Source of the DNA: Tricholomella constricta
Lineage: Eukaryota; Basidiomycota; Agaricomycetes; Agaricales; Lyophyllaceae
Assembly: GCA_013368375.1 (NCBI GenBank)
Contig: JAACJP010000002.1
Location: forward strand, 1,178,001 to 1,242,000
Length of the DNA stretch: 64,000 nucleotides
Reading direction: 5' to 3'
Below, one piece after another: positions 10,487-21,405 of the stretch. A program made the translations under genes and the position numbers. The notes beneath the pieces are model-generated. The model ran no database searches and was not told where the DNA came from. It saw nothing but the letters and a program-made list of their open reading frames with translations. The stretch's first letter is position 1, and every line of letters begins with the position of its first letter.

Positions 10487-13400
10487 ATGCATCGATTCCG
10501 GTAAGTTACCTTTCTTTGGCTGCTGTATGACGTGACTTACCGCTATACCTCCTTCCACTGGTTCCTTAGCAAAAAGTCAGAGACTGGGCGCAGCTCTCAA
10601 GTCCCTCCTTCCGCCTCATCAGATTCTGACGAACAAGGCAACTCTCCGCATATTCCCCTTCCAAACGACTTCCGTACATCCCTGATTCTACCCGAGTAAG
10701 CCCTTGATATATAATTGTACTTCACATTTCTTCACCTTATTTCCTCCAGCCTCTCACGCCGTTTCTCCCTACTACGGTCATCTTCCGGAGAGCCTGTTGC
10801 ACTGGATATATTGCGGAGCAGGCTTGCGGACCAAAGAGCACGGGGTGCAGCGAACCACATCTCAGAGGAAGAAGAGGAAATGATATTCGACACGTTGCGC
10901 AACTTCCGCTCCAAGCCAGCTGGTCCAGCACAACTGTCCGGGGACAACTTGAGCTCGGCCGAAACCGACGACTTTCGCCAGTCATCGAGTACTATGCAGT
11001 CGTCCCTTGCACCCTCGTCAACAGCGTCGGTCACGTCGTCCCCCAACAGTCGAAGCGCGAAACGCTACAGCAACAACCTCTTTGGTTCCGGTCGGTTCCA
11101 CGACTACAACTACATGAGGAGCGTGACGAAAAATGGAAATAGGGCGCAGTCGCTGACGCCTACAGAGTCGAGCGTCAGGGCAAACACGTTATCGGCGGTA
11201 GACAGCCTCAGACCTGTAACCCCAGAGAGCAGTGGATTCTCGTCCTCAACCCAATCGAGCCCTATTGCCAACGAGAATGCTTTTTCGCTTCGGTCGGCGT
11301 CGTTGGCGGCACCTGCTCCCTATGGGGAGCAAGTGGTCTCTGTTGCTGAGTACAGTATTTCCAAGTCGCTGGGACCATCGGTGCTGAAGCGTGCTTCGAT
11401 GGCGATAGAGGAAGTCATCAAGGAGTTCGAGGAGGAGGCGGAGGATGAGATTCTGATGCCACGATCAACACCGATACCTCGCGGGAATGCAGAAACCACA
11501 CTTCCTCCAGATCCAGTGGTGCGTCATCCGGTTCTATGTGCCGTGACCTTGTATTGACATTGAACATTGCAGAGAAGCTCTGCTTTATCGCAATCGTCTA
11601 TCTTCGAGGCCGTCATGGCTATCTCTTCGGACAAGCAGGTGCAAAATGATCCTGAGGTCATCGATCGGCGCGCTTCCCCCGTTCCCTCTCGGATCCTGCC
11701 TGGATACGTTCCTGGCATGCCTAGGCCAATGACCCCTCGTGATTTTGATATCGAAGACCAACGGTCGCACTCCACCACTCCCCGTGCCACTTCTCCCATG
11801 GCTCCGAGCTTTGTTGACACATCTGTGACGTCCATCCCAACCACTGGCCGTCTGCGGAGCAACTCGTCGGCCTCCCAGTCAGGTTCTAGGTCTCCGACGT
11901 CACCTCTCTTCCTCCAGCGAAGTCCCAACAGCGGGCGCTATACGCCGGAGGATAATAGCCGAGTAGAATTTGACAACCCTCTCAACTCTTCGTTGCTTGC
12001 TCGGCGGCGTCCTGCATCTCCATTGGCCGGCCCTCCCTATCAATCTATGGCTGTTTCCTCCCGACCCAGTACACCATCCAACGTCGTTTGGAGGCCGAGT
12101 CACAGTCGCAATGGCAGCTCAATCAGTGACAGCGGAATGAGCAACGCCGACGTACGTGGCGCTCATGAACGCTACACATCTGGTCCTCGTCCTATGCGCT
12201 CCCCTCCCCTGCCTGACTCGCCGATCGAAGGTGGGAGCTTCAATATGGGCTCGCTCGGTGCATATTCCCATGACCATAGTAACACCGCGTCTGAGAATGG
12301 ACCGTCCTCAGTGATGACTTTGGCTGAATTCGGCTCGCCAAGACGACCGCCGCCGCGCTCGGCGACTCCGACGCAGAGTGCCGCTCGTTCACCCACCTCA
12401 CCGACCTTCCAGGACCGTACCACATCACCCGGCAATAAAACATACTCTCAGCAAAACGCTCCTTATAATTCTATTCCACCCCTTGTACTTTCTCCTCTGT
12501 TCAATTCGTCGCACTCATCTCTGGAGTCCGCTGGATCCAGCTATCATACCTGGGACGGCGGGGAGAAGGACCATTCTCTGGCTCTATTCAACGATCCGGA
12601 TGTGCTGCAGCCTGTGTGGCATGACCTCTCGTCGTCCAGCTCAGCAACCCCTGGAGATTCACCGGACGACAATTGGAATCCGGAGGAAGTCGTCGCCCGG
12701 ATAGCGGGTCTCAAGAAATCGGACTTCATCGTTATCCAGGAGAAACTCCTTAGTGCGAGGGACGCGAAGGAAAAAGATAAATACGAGCCTCTGGATAGAG
12801 CTGGGTCATCGTTACGGAAACGGCGGCCGTCAACGTCTCAGTCTCATTACTCAGTCAATGGTCGGGAACCTCGGGTGTGTTTGGGTGAACTTTCCCATAT
12901 CTTTTAAAGTCTGATGTTTTTGTTCCAAGGTCGGAAGCCCGCCTCCCCAAGTCCAAATCCAAACTTCGCCTTCCAAAGTTACTGTGCCGAACATCAAAGG
13001 TGAAGGGCCTCCCTCTGCCCTTGACACCAATGCTCCTCCTCCAGCCAGCCCTCATGATCTTTCACCGACCACTCGTCGCAATCGGGATCTAGCTCAGGCT
13101 CTCTTCGGACGAGAAGAAACTGATGGCGGAAAACCCTTAAAATCCGAGTCGACTGCCCAGACAACCTCCTCAGATCAGCCTCTGAAACCCCTTACGACTA
13201 ACCTCGATACTCACAGCTCAAGCTCAACGCTCTCACCCTCCTTTTCAGCGCCTTACCAGGTATCTCGGAATCTGTCAGTGCCGAAGATACCTCAGACCCC
13301 TCAAGAAGAGGCCCAATTGACCCGAGAGGTCCAGGAACGGATCAATGCTGCCACCGAATTTCTCAAGCCATCGAATCGTGGCCACTCTCCCGATCCCAAT

Positions 13401-15465
13401 GCCACTATATCTCGCAAACGGATAAGCCCAAATCAAATTTCGACGCCCCGACTTGTCTCTGCCTCTACCAGTGTCGTTGACACTGTTCCGATCCTCAAAG
13501 CACCCTCCGTGTTGTCTGCGAACAGCTCGGGGCCATCGAAGATCGGTTCGCGTTTCAAGAAGCTACGCGGCACTCTGCGAGCGAAGAACCCTCTTCCTAA
13601 TAATGACGAAGCTGCTTCATACACAGTGGATCCACAATCGCCATCGGGTGCTCAGATGGCGAATTATGATCCGGCGAGGCTAAGGGTGCCTGGACCTCCC
13701 GTTATTGCCAGTGCGACGGAGACTAGGTACAAGGTACCCGTTCCAAGTCCACCGGCCTCAGCTGGGCCTGGTTTGAAGGGCTTCATGGCACGATTCCGTG
13801 GTAAACAACGTCCAGCAGTTGATACCTCAGCTGAATCTGAACGACGGAAATCACCTCAGGACTTACTCCAGCCCTCACCCCAGCCCATATCACCATCGCC
13901 TCTTCTCCCATCATCTTCTGAGAGGACCTTTTCGCAGCCGCTCTTTTCACCGCTGGGACGAAAACAAGTTCCAGCCTCACGCCCAGAAACACCTCAGGCT
14001 CAGTCTGCCCCATCAACCCAGGCGACTCATGGAGATTCAACCCCCACGGAACCTACAGAATCTTCTGATATGATAGCGCTGAGGCAGTTTTACGAAGCCG
14101 CGAACAGGATCGGCATTGACCAAGGGGAGCTGAACGCTCTACTCGCTCGTTCAGGATCAACCTCCTCGAAAGCCGACTGGACTGCGCTGACGAGGAGCAA
14201 CTCCGCCGTCCGGCCAGGAGCCAGTGCCCCTGCTGATCCCTCTCGTTTGACACCCTCTATCGGACGACCAAGCATTGACAATCAGAGTACGAGGGCCATG
14301 ACTCCGGACCCTAAAACGCTTGAACGTGGAACTGGCAGGACAAGCATAGACGGGCAACCACCACGCGACAAACCGGTCTCTAGACAAGTCTCCCGCAAAC
14401 ATGCCGATCAGACACGTCGACCGCGAGAGGGCAAGGGTGACCACAACGCAGTCGTCAGGAAAACAATTATTATTCCCGACAAGGTGATGACCTTCGAAGA
14501 GCTGAAGCTGGAAATGGAAAAGAGCATGCCTGGCCGCAGGGCAAGTATCACTTCTACCTCCAGCCGTTCTATCCATGACCGGGCCCCAACCCCACCCCCA
14601 CCGCGATCACCCACCCATAAACGCTTATCTCATGGTCCTTACCCCCCGGTCCCCAGTCTCCCTGCTGCGTTTGGAAATTCTCTGAATGTTCCATCGACAG
14701 CCGCTGGCGGTGCCCTGGAGAAATCAAACTCTACATACGATTCCCTGTAAGTTTATTTTGCGTACCTTTTGCAGCCGCGGTGTTTCTGATGCACGCGTTG
14801 TGCTATATTAATAGTTACGACATGTACGCAGGGGAAAGTAGATCTCCGAGCGCAACGCCGAATGAATCTGGGCCCTCACGGCTTCAAGATGACTCAGCGC
14901 TTGAGGCTGGGGCTGCAGTAGAGTTGATACAATTGGCCAATGGCCAGACCATATGGTGTGTGACGACCTTCCTTTCATCTCCAGATCATTCTGATCGGCG
15001 ATTAGGAACATCGTAAACGGCTTGCGAGAGGACGATGATGACGATATGTCTGTGTACACGCGGCGGACAAGTTTCGCGTCGGAGTACAACCCACGCGGCG
15101 CGAACGGTGACGGCGGGCTTCAGCTTTTCGTCAGGGAACACGGACGTTCAAGTTCGAAGGGCAGCACGTCGTCCTTCCTCTCGCGAAAGAGGCCTCAAGG
15201 GAAATCGCGGCCCGAGACTACGGTATGTGCAAACTACAGATCATCATGGCTTCCATAGTTACGCCGTACACGACAGGTTTATCAGACTCCTGCTGAGGGT
15301 ATAGGTCGCCTTATCCAGGAGCTTTCTCAAAACATGGAATCAGGGTCGTTCAACATCGTCCCTCGTCCGGGCCACTCTGCGTCCTCATCTTTGTCGACTA
15401 ATGATCTGACCTGGACCCTCGAGGAGCGGCTGGACGAGATGATAGATACAGTGAGAGCCAAGTAA
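10487..15465 (+). CDS. Large Ser/Pro-rich, mostly disordered protein (unrecognised)
   Basis: Eight exons (10487-10500, 10570-10695, 10750-11518, 11573-12874, 12930-14746, 14815-14955, 15006-15222, 15277-15465) join in one frame to 1,524 residues. The sequence is dominated by Ser, Pro, Thr and Arg, with many SP/TP and RxxS sites that look like kinase targets. Short ordered candidates are LDILRSRLADQRARGAANHISEEEEEM near the N-terminus, an Asn-Pro-Glu-Glu-Val-Val helix region followed by KKSDFIVIQEKLLSARD, and the C-terminal GIGRLIQELSQ and LEERLDEMIDTVRAK. I do not recognise a catalytic domain, signal peptide or membrane segment. It may be a scaffold regulated by phosphorylation, but that is inference. 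Splice sites are well formed and the frame is uninterrupted, so the gene looks real. Confidence 0.75.
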
Positions 15466-15842
15466 CCATAACGTTAATTCTATCTCCCATGCTCTATTTT
15501 GTCGGACATATTCCTGGTCTTTCTGCGGTGTTTTTGGTTTTGTGCAATGCTTTCATATATATATTCTCCTTATTCATGCTGATACTAGTGGAGTAGTTAA
15601 ATATGTGTCCGTGGTTCCGATAATGAAATAAACGCCCATTCAAATATTGTCACACTCCATGCAAGTCTATCCATCGATTTAGGCACAGGGAAAGCAACGC
15701 CTCTACCAGAAGGAGATCATGGCTGAACGTGTATTGCAGCAGCCCGTGTGATGGACCCACAACAGTTGATTGGGAGTATCGGCGGAATGCTGCGATCTGT
15801 GTATTATGTGCTGAGAACAGCTGGGAAGGGGGGGTGTGTGTA
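15466..15842. other. Convergent intergenic region
   Basis: This gap lies between the stop of the disordered orphan and the likely end of the DUF6593-like gene on the other strand. It contains AT-rich 3' sequence (TATATATATTC near 15557) and nothing I can call, except that a spliced alternative 3' exon of the DUF6593-like gene could extend to 15703. Confidence 0.5.
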
Positions 15843-16336
15843 TCAGAAGTAGCGGGTAAACATGGAGCCCGAACTCACGTCGTATGAAGTTGGATCATCG
15901 AGACGCTGTCGCCATTCGAACCTCCTTCCGTCCGCTGATATGAAGGCCCGCGCGCTAGGAGAAACGTCGGAGCCTGGTCACAAAAAGTCATCTCCCAGCA
16001 CACGATGAGTAGTCACTTATTACTGGAGCCGGACAGTACGAGATGGGACATCGGTAGCTGGCGCGATCCTATCGTTGCGCTCCCCAGGTGATTACCTGGA
16101 CTCCATTCGAGCCTAGCACATACGTCCTTGTTATTCCTGTAGAGCTTGGGGCCGTTCGGTGATTGCGGGGGGGCAGAGCAAGCAGGGGTAGTCACCGTCG
16201 TTCGGGTATTAGGCATCATGCCTCGTTCTGGTGTTTCGAAGCAAAAGTAGATAGGCTTGGTGTCTTCGCCGATGATGACACAGCATCGGGGGTCGTCTCG
16301 GCCGGTGAAGAAGAGGTCGTAGGTGGTAGGCGACAT
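15843..16336 (-). CDS. DUF6593-like protein
   Basis: Small protein beginning at ATG 16336 (MSPTTYDLFFTGRDDP) and running to a GSS segment at about 16040. An intron of about 50 nt follows (GTAATAAG donor, GACCAG acceptor), then SDVSPSARAFISADGRRFEWRQRLDDPTSYD. The pattern of an N-terminal strand, an ARLEWSPGNHLGSATIG core and a final Phe-x-Trp resembles DUF6593, a family abundant in Agaricomycetes with no assigned function. No signal peptide is seen. The 3' end is uncertain: reading on gives a stop at 15843-15845, while a GTGAGT donor right after Tyr-Asp could splice to an exon ending at 15703. Family assignment is from memory of the fold pattern and is moderate. Confidence 0.55.
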
Positions 16337-16929
16337 AGAAAAGTCAAATGAAGTCCTGCGCCTAAACACCAAGTCATGCTTGTGTTCTTATAACATGGAC
16401 TTTTTCGAGCCTGGCTCCCGTGATTCGCGCGTCTCGGGTCCATGGGAACTTTTGTATCGATGGTGGCGCAGGAAGAGAAGCTGGTGGGTCCAGGCAAGAG
16501 CGGGGGTTTACAAGCGATGGAAACTGAGGCTCAGGGTGAAAGCAAGTCATGGTCAAGCTTTAAAAATCGGGAAGACATGTCAAACCCGCCACTGCCACTA
16601 AAAGGCTAAATCCCAGTGGCAAAACCCGGAACCATTCCATATTAGGAAACATGTCCCAAAACAGAACCAATTCTCATGAATTACTACAAGACCAGACTCA
16701 AGTCTATCCACGTCGTCTACGCATTCACCTTCCACAGCGGCCGCTTGCGCATCTTGCGTGTGATGTGCACAGAATTCCCCACCCCATTTCCACCCCCAAA
16801 CGCCAGCACCACCGTTTCTTCCGCACCAGACCCTCGTGCGATGCCACGCTTACGCAGTTCAATTGCTTCCTTCGCAAACTTGAAACGCGCTTGGTCAGAG
16901 CCTGTGGGATCTGTTAAACGGCTAAATGG
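16337..16929. promoter_or_regulatory. Upstream region of the DUF6593-like gene
   Basis: This 593-bp interval lies between the BTB gene stop and the DUF6593-like start, both on the minus strand. No open frame in it shows family similarity or good splice structure. It must contain the promoter of the DUF6593-like gene and the 3' UTR of the BTB gene. Confidence 0.4.
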
Positions 16930-18163
16930 TTAGGGAAAGGCACCGAGGCGACCAGTAACGAGGTACGTGCCCACGCGGAAACTCGGCGACTCAACCGCAG
17001 TCTTAAACATCTCAAATGGCACGCGGGAGTAGATTTGCAGAAGGACATCGCGGCCTTGTGGCCCTGACGTGGAAGATTCCGATGATGCTTGGTGTACCTC
17101 AAGGAACTCGGGCAGCGTGTCCACGAGGAAACGGAACACGTCATCTTTTAGCCTCTGCGCGTACAGGCCAAAGATCGAGGTTTTGGGCAAGTTGGGGGTG
17201 GTAGATCCGTCTGCGGACGATGGGATTGAGTCGATAAACTCTACCCATCCTCCGATGGTTTCCACTGATATCGATTGCCTGCATGCTTCGTAGGCGTATC
17301 TGCACAAATCTTCCATCCCGCCAAGAAGACACCCAGCAGCCAGTACTGCTCGCGCATTTTGGGGTCTTATCAGGTTGAGAGAAACAGCAGAGTAGAGGTA
17401 TCCCAGGGCTAAACAGGGATGAGGTCAAGTTACTGGACTCCTGAAGGACGTCAAGGATATATACCTATTGCAAACCCCTGAAGATATTCGTTGAGTTAAG
17501 CTGACAATCAAACATAAGTCGGACACAAACACGTACTTCTTCGGATACCTCTGGTTCTTGATCCAGGTGGACGTAGATTACCCGCTGTCCAGTGGCCTGC
17601 GGCGATGTGGACATGAGGTGAGCTAGGAAGGGCGAACGAGACAAAATGATAGCATGCAATCGATACACATTTTGATGTACATGCTGGAGCGGGTCGATGA
17701 GATAGGGTCGATCGAGCGCATGGGCACTACACACCAGAATAGTATCCGCGTAGTTCTGCGTCAAATACACGTTCAGCAAACAGGAAGGGAATCAGGAGAT
17801 ACGAGTGCTTACCCCTGACTGAAACCCAGCGTGGTACAGATGGCTTACGATTTCCTCGTTGTGGTGGTTTTGATATGGAGGTCTATGCATCAAAGGCAAA
17901 CGGAGTCAGCGGCATTGCCACACAATGTCCGATCCACGTCGCCGGAGGGGTATCGCAGCGCAAGGAAATAAGAATGTATGTGAAAGGCGCGATGAGACTC
18001 ACTGGGAGAACCCGTTGGCTGGATATTTTGAAGACTGTGAGCCGGCGCCCAAGCTTATTTCCGCAGATTCCAGGCCGGCTTCAGAGCTGGTGTGCGAGGT
18101 TGCGCCATTTGCATGGTTGGTATGACCATTTACAGAGCCTGAGGAGGACGGAAGGGAACTCAT
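16930..18163 (-). CDS. BTB/POZ domain protein
   Basis: Four exons on the minus strand (18163-18003, 17882-17813, 17755-17476, 17408-16930) give 329 residues. After a Ser/Gly/Asn-rich leader, the BTB fold starts at LYHAGFQSGNYADTILVCS and continues with VYRLHAIILSRSPFLAHLMS, the classic D-I/L-x-V and H+xxLxxxSxxF pattern. An all-hel­ical BACK-like region follows (ALGYLYSAVSLNLIRPQNA, VLAAGCLLGGMEDLCRYAYEA). BTB domains mediate dimerisation and often bind Cul3; the partner and role here are unknown. No Kelch, zinc finger or DNA-binding domain is present. The gene is 102 bp upstream of the NTAQ1 stop on the same strand. Confidence 0.85.
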
Positions 18164-18265
18164 GGTGGTGGTAGAGACAGAACAGTAATTTTTGACAAAG
18201 CGGACAGGATTTCAATCAGAGAGATATCAAAGCACAAAAGTTGGAGATGAAAGTGAACAAGGATG

Positions 18266-19189
18266 TCACTCGATGTTACGCGGTGTCACACCGCTCCTCT
18301 TCGAGCTCCACCTAGTACGGAATCCATTTCTATCCACTACATCGCCGTATGTCTCGTCGGATGCGACCATAGAAACAAAACTGGACATCAAGTTGTTTGT
18401 TACTCCTCCTTCAATCGCAGCATTTCCACAGATTGGCTTGTACATCGGGGGCGGTGAACTGTAATCAAAGTCGGGCTCGCTCACAGCAATATCGTCTCTG
18501 ACCACGAGCTTAAAATTTATGAGCCTTTTGTACCTCCGACTGTTCAAGATGGAAGTTCCCTTACCATATGAGACCTGTCAGACGCGAAGTGCTCCAGATA
18601 CACTTTGCCAGGAATGATTCTGAATAGGCTGGGATGGCGTTCATCTCAAACTCCTAAAATACCTCCCGAGACGAATCAACGACTTACCTTTCGTAATGTG
18701 CGGGGACGTTCATGAAGGTTTGTTCTAGATAATCTGGAGAGTCCACTGAGCATGGGCAACAGATCTGGGTAAAAGCATCTTGCCTTCCTGGGTACACGGT
18801 ATTTCGAGTAGAGTGTCGAAGTCGTAGATCCAAATCGACTCGGCATAGCTAGAGTTTTCGATACTCGCCTCTAGTTGAGGTTCAGAAGGCTTTCGTGAGT
18901 GGAGCAGCAGAACTACATGATAATCCCAAACGACAGGATGACGACGTTCTCGAGCTCGTTTCTGGCTCCATAGAGCGGCCTGACGTACGATTAGAGTGTT
19001 TCAGCGCCCGCAGAAACCTTCAAAGAGTGAGCTGACCGTCTTGGTGGGGTTGGAGATGAAAACCGCAAATATCTCCCATCTCTTGATGATCTCCGAATCT
19101 TCGCTGAATCTTTGTGCTAGGAGATATATATTCTCCTCGCAATAACAGCTGGTGTATGGAGCATCATTCGGAAGGGCGGGAGGAATCAT
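18266..19189 (-). CDS. NTAQ1: Protein N-terminal glutamine amidohydrolase (NTAQ1)
   Basis: Deamidates N-terminal Gln to Glu, feeding substrates into the Arg/N-degron pathway. Five exons (19189-19037, 18979-18796, 18745-18688, 18619-18565, 18508-18266) give 230 residues, slightly longer than the animal enzyme. The catalytic Cys-His-Asp triad is visible as SCYCEENIYLLA near the N-terminus, VVWDYHVVLLL in the middle, and WIYDFDTLLEIP. The family's EHFASDRSHM and a final PPPMYKPICG segment also match. All introns are 50-69 nt. The enzyme is cytosolic or nuclear. Budding yeast uses Nta1 instead of this family, so its presence is consistent with a basidiomycete. Confidence 0.93.
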
Positions 19190-19821
19190 AGCTTATTCCG
19201 AAGAGGCAGAAGTTTGTTTTATTTCCCCACACTTGATCGATACCTTGGCCGACGGACTCGCTCTCGGAGAAAGAAGATTGAAAGGGTGTCAGAAAGTATA
19301 AGTATATGGAGTTCTTCGAGGATGCTCTCTTTCCAAGTACACAATGCCCGCCGAGGTAGTTGTTGGGTAGTTGTGACCCGAAAGCTAAACGTTGAGAGCA
19401 AATATGGATCACGGTAATTCCGGCCCGGAGCTTGATCTTGCGCGTTCCACTCAACGCCGGAGTCAATATCGCGTGGAAAGAAATCCTTGGGCGCAAGCGC
19501 CAATCGCGCAGCATGGTGATACTAATAGCGTGGTGAATATCAGTACGACGACGGAGTCACGCGCAGTCATTGGCTTGTGAAATTTGATTTCAGAGTAGGA
19601 ATACAATACACGGTGCGATCGAATCATGAGCTAGAAAATGGGCTCCGGCCGGAACAACAGAGGCACCCTGCGATGTGCGACATGGTATCAGTGGGAGCTA
19701 CAGGTACGGCAGCCTGTTATCAGCACACGACCAGAGGGACTAGCTACGCCGGGACTCACAGTGGGTATAAAACATATGGAGGAACAGATGGACGCAGACA
19801 GGGTAACGTCATATCGTGATA
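19190..19821. other. Intergenic region upstream of NTAQ1
   Basis: Six hundred bases between NTAQ1 and the next minus-strand frame. Several short open frames occur on both strands but none has family similarity or a convincing exon structure. It probably holds the NTAQ1 promoter and 5' leader. Confidence 0.4.
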
Positions 19822-20205
19822 TCATCTCCGCGCATCCGGGATGGATGGGTTCTTGGGCGGTGACTTCTTTTTTAGCACTAGGTCAGGAGATGATGTCTCC
19901 TGCCTAAACGGCACGAATATAGGCCTAGTGACGGACGGCTGGGAATTTGAGGACAATATGCGCCGTGGCTCTGGAGCTTTGACGTGAGGCGGGGTCTGCG
20001 GGGAGCCGGCAGGTGGTGAGGAGGATGATGCAGACGTGTCGAGTGATGAGGCTGGAAATGCGGATGGTAAACGGGATCGATTTCGCGGCGATGGGATGAG
20101 TATTGGGTATTGCGACGGCATGGGTGGTTCGGGGACGAGGCCAGAGCCGTTCGTGAATGGATGAGTTGCGAAAGGGTCGAAGGAGGCGAGGATGGAGTGT
20201 GTCAT
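19822..20205 (-). CDS. Small Pro/Ser-rich hypothetical protein
   Basis: An intronless frame of 127 residues starts at ATG 20205 (MTHSILASFDPFATHPF) and ends at 19822. It is rich in Pro and Ser, with a central Ser run, and ends in a basic stretch (DLVLKKKSPPKNPS). PSQYPILIPSPRNRSRLPSAF and TRPIFVPFRQETSSPDLVL look like constrained motifs rather than random translation, and the frame has an unremarkable codon pattern. I do not recognise the family. It may be the first exon of a longer gene, since the stop comes soon after the basic stretch. Confidence 0.5.
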   Translation of the reverse strand: MTHSILASFDPFATHPFTNGSGLVPEPPMPSQYPILIPSPRNRSRLPSAFPASSLDTSASSSSPPAGSPQTPPHVKAPEPRRILSSNSQPSVTRPIFVPFRQETSSPDLVLKKKSPPKNPSIPDARR

Positions 20206-20514
20206 GGTGTCCGTATCTTGTGCAGTGGGTGCGAGGTGCTAAGTAGAGGGCGGTTCAGACATCTGGCTTATAAGCCAAAAAAATTGATGTTCGATCTTCC
20301 GAAATCGCTCCGGACCCCGGAAGGCTGCTCGGATCGTGTCAAGACGCGTAATCTTGCAAGCCTCGCCGCTCCTCGCCATCACATGCGTTTCCCCGCACTT
20401 CCAACGGGCCTGGTCTCCGGCTGGATATATGTCGGCGCATAAACACGTGTCACCGCAAGAACGCCGCTGATTCTTCAAACTTGTCATATTTTTCAGAGCA
20501 CTGCGACACAAAAA
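20206..20514. other. Host DNA left of the transposon
   Basis: Three hundred bases between the small hypothetical gene and the transposon target duplication. No supported coding exon. It would contain the promoter of the minus-strand frame starting at 20205. Confidence 0.4.
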
Positions 20515-20521
20515 CCTCAGT
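20515..20521. other. Left target-site duplication (CCTCAGT)
   Basis: Seven bases, CCTCAGT, directly abut the left inverted repeat. The identical seven bases directly abut the right inverted repeat at 26910-26916. Confidence 0.9.
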
Positions 20522-20544
20522 CCCAGTCAAAACCCCATATGTTG
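20522..20544 (+). repeat. Left terminal inverted repeat, 23 bp
   Basis: Begins CCCAGTCAAAACCCC and matches the reverse complement of 26887-26909 at all 23 positions. Similarity stops abruptly inside the element. Confidence 0.93.
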
Positions 20545-20586
20545 TCATCGGCTCTGAACGGTTGTGATCGGTTTCGCCGATGAGAA

Positions 20587-20680
20587 CAGATGGTGACCGA
20601 AATTTAGACTACAGCAGATGGAAATATGCTAAGATCTGCCATGCAATGTGAGTTGCAGATGCAAGATCTGTCGACATCTG
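20587..20680. repeat. Left subterminal CAGAT-type repeats
   Basis: Within about 160 bp of the left end the motifs CAGATGG (20587, 20615), AGATCTG (20632, 20664) and CAGATG (20656) recur, and a reverse copy CATCTG follows. Similar motifs (CAGATGG 26830, CAGATAG 26841, AGATCTG 26683) occur near the right end. Subterminal repeats of this kind usually bind transposase; that role is inferred. Confidence 0.5.
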
Positions 20681-21405
20681 TCAGTACATGTCAGTCTCGG
20701 AACACCTTTTTGCAGGGGACTACACCAATAAATCTGGATAGAATTAATTTGTACTGCTACGAAACAGCCTACTTAAAATATACAAAATGTTGTCAGGCGC
20801 GGGGAACCAGATATCCAAATGCTAGACGCCCTTCTTTGCAGCTAGCTTCTCAGTGCGCAGATTTGTCCAATGCTAAAAACACATCAGAAGGAAATTCACC
20901 ATGATATGGAAGCCTCGTACCAGCCGTTCTGTTGGGGAGAGCGCGTCCAAAGCGGCCTTGACTTCGAACTTTGTTGGTTTTGCATGTGACTTGCAGTACT
21001 CGATGCCGAAAAGGTTTCTATACGACATGGCAGTGTCAGTCTCGGTAATTAGGTAGCATCGAAAATTAGACCTTACAATTCGGAACAAGATGTTTTCGAT
21101 GGTTTGAAGAGTGTTGATGCGGGAATGGAGGGCGTCGGCTTTGAAGCGGCGTTGGCGGTGTGAACCATGCTTGAAAAGCCAGTGTTCATGTCGGGTCTGC
21201 TGCCAGACTCAGGGGGACCTGGAAGGCGATAAGATAAGAGTGTGGGTGGCAAAAAAAAGTGGTGGGAAAAGCGAACCATTCAGAGATTCCGACGAAGATC
21301 CTTGGAGGGCAGGAACACGCGATGTATCCAGTTCAAATCGAGACGAAGGTGCACTGTGGATATTTGAGTGATGATGGACTCCCGGGGGATATTCTGTCCA
21401 AAAAC

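Noticed and set aside
19219..19503. Minus-strand frame of 94 codons upstream of NTAQ1
   Set aside because: No family similarity, no convincing splice connection to the small hypothetical gene, and ATG context is arbitrary; left as intergenic.
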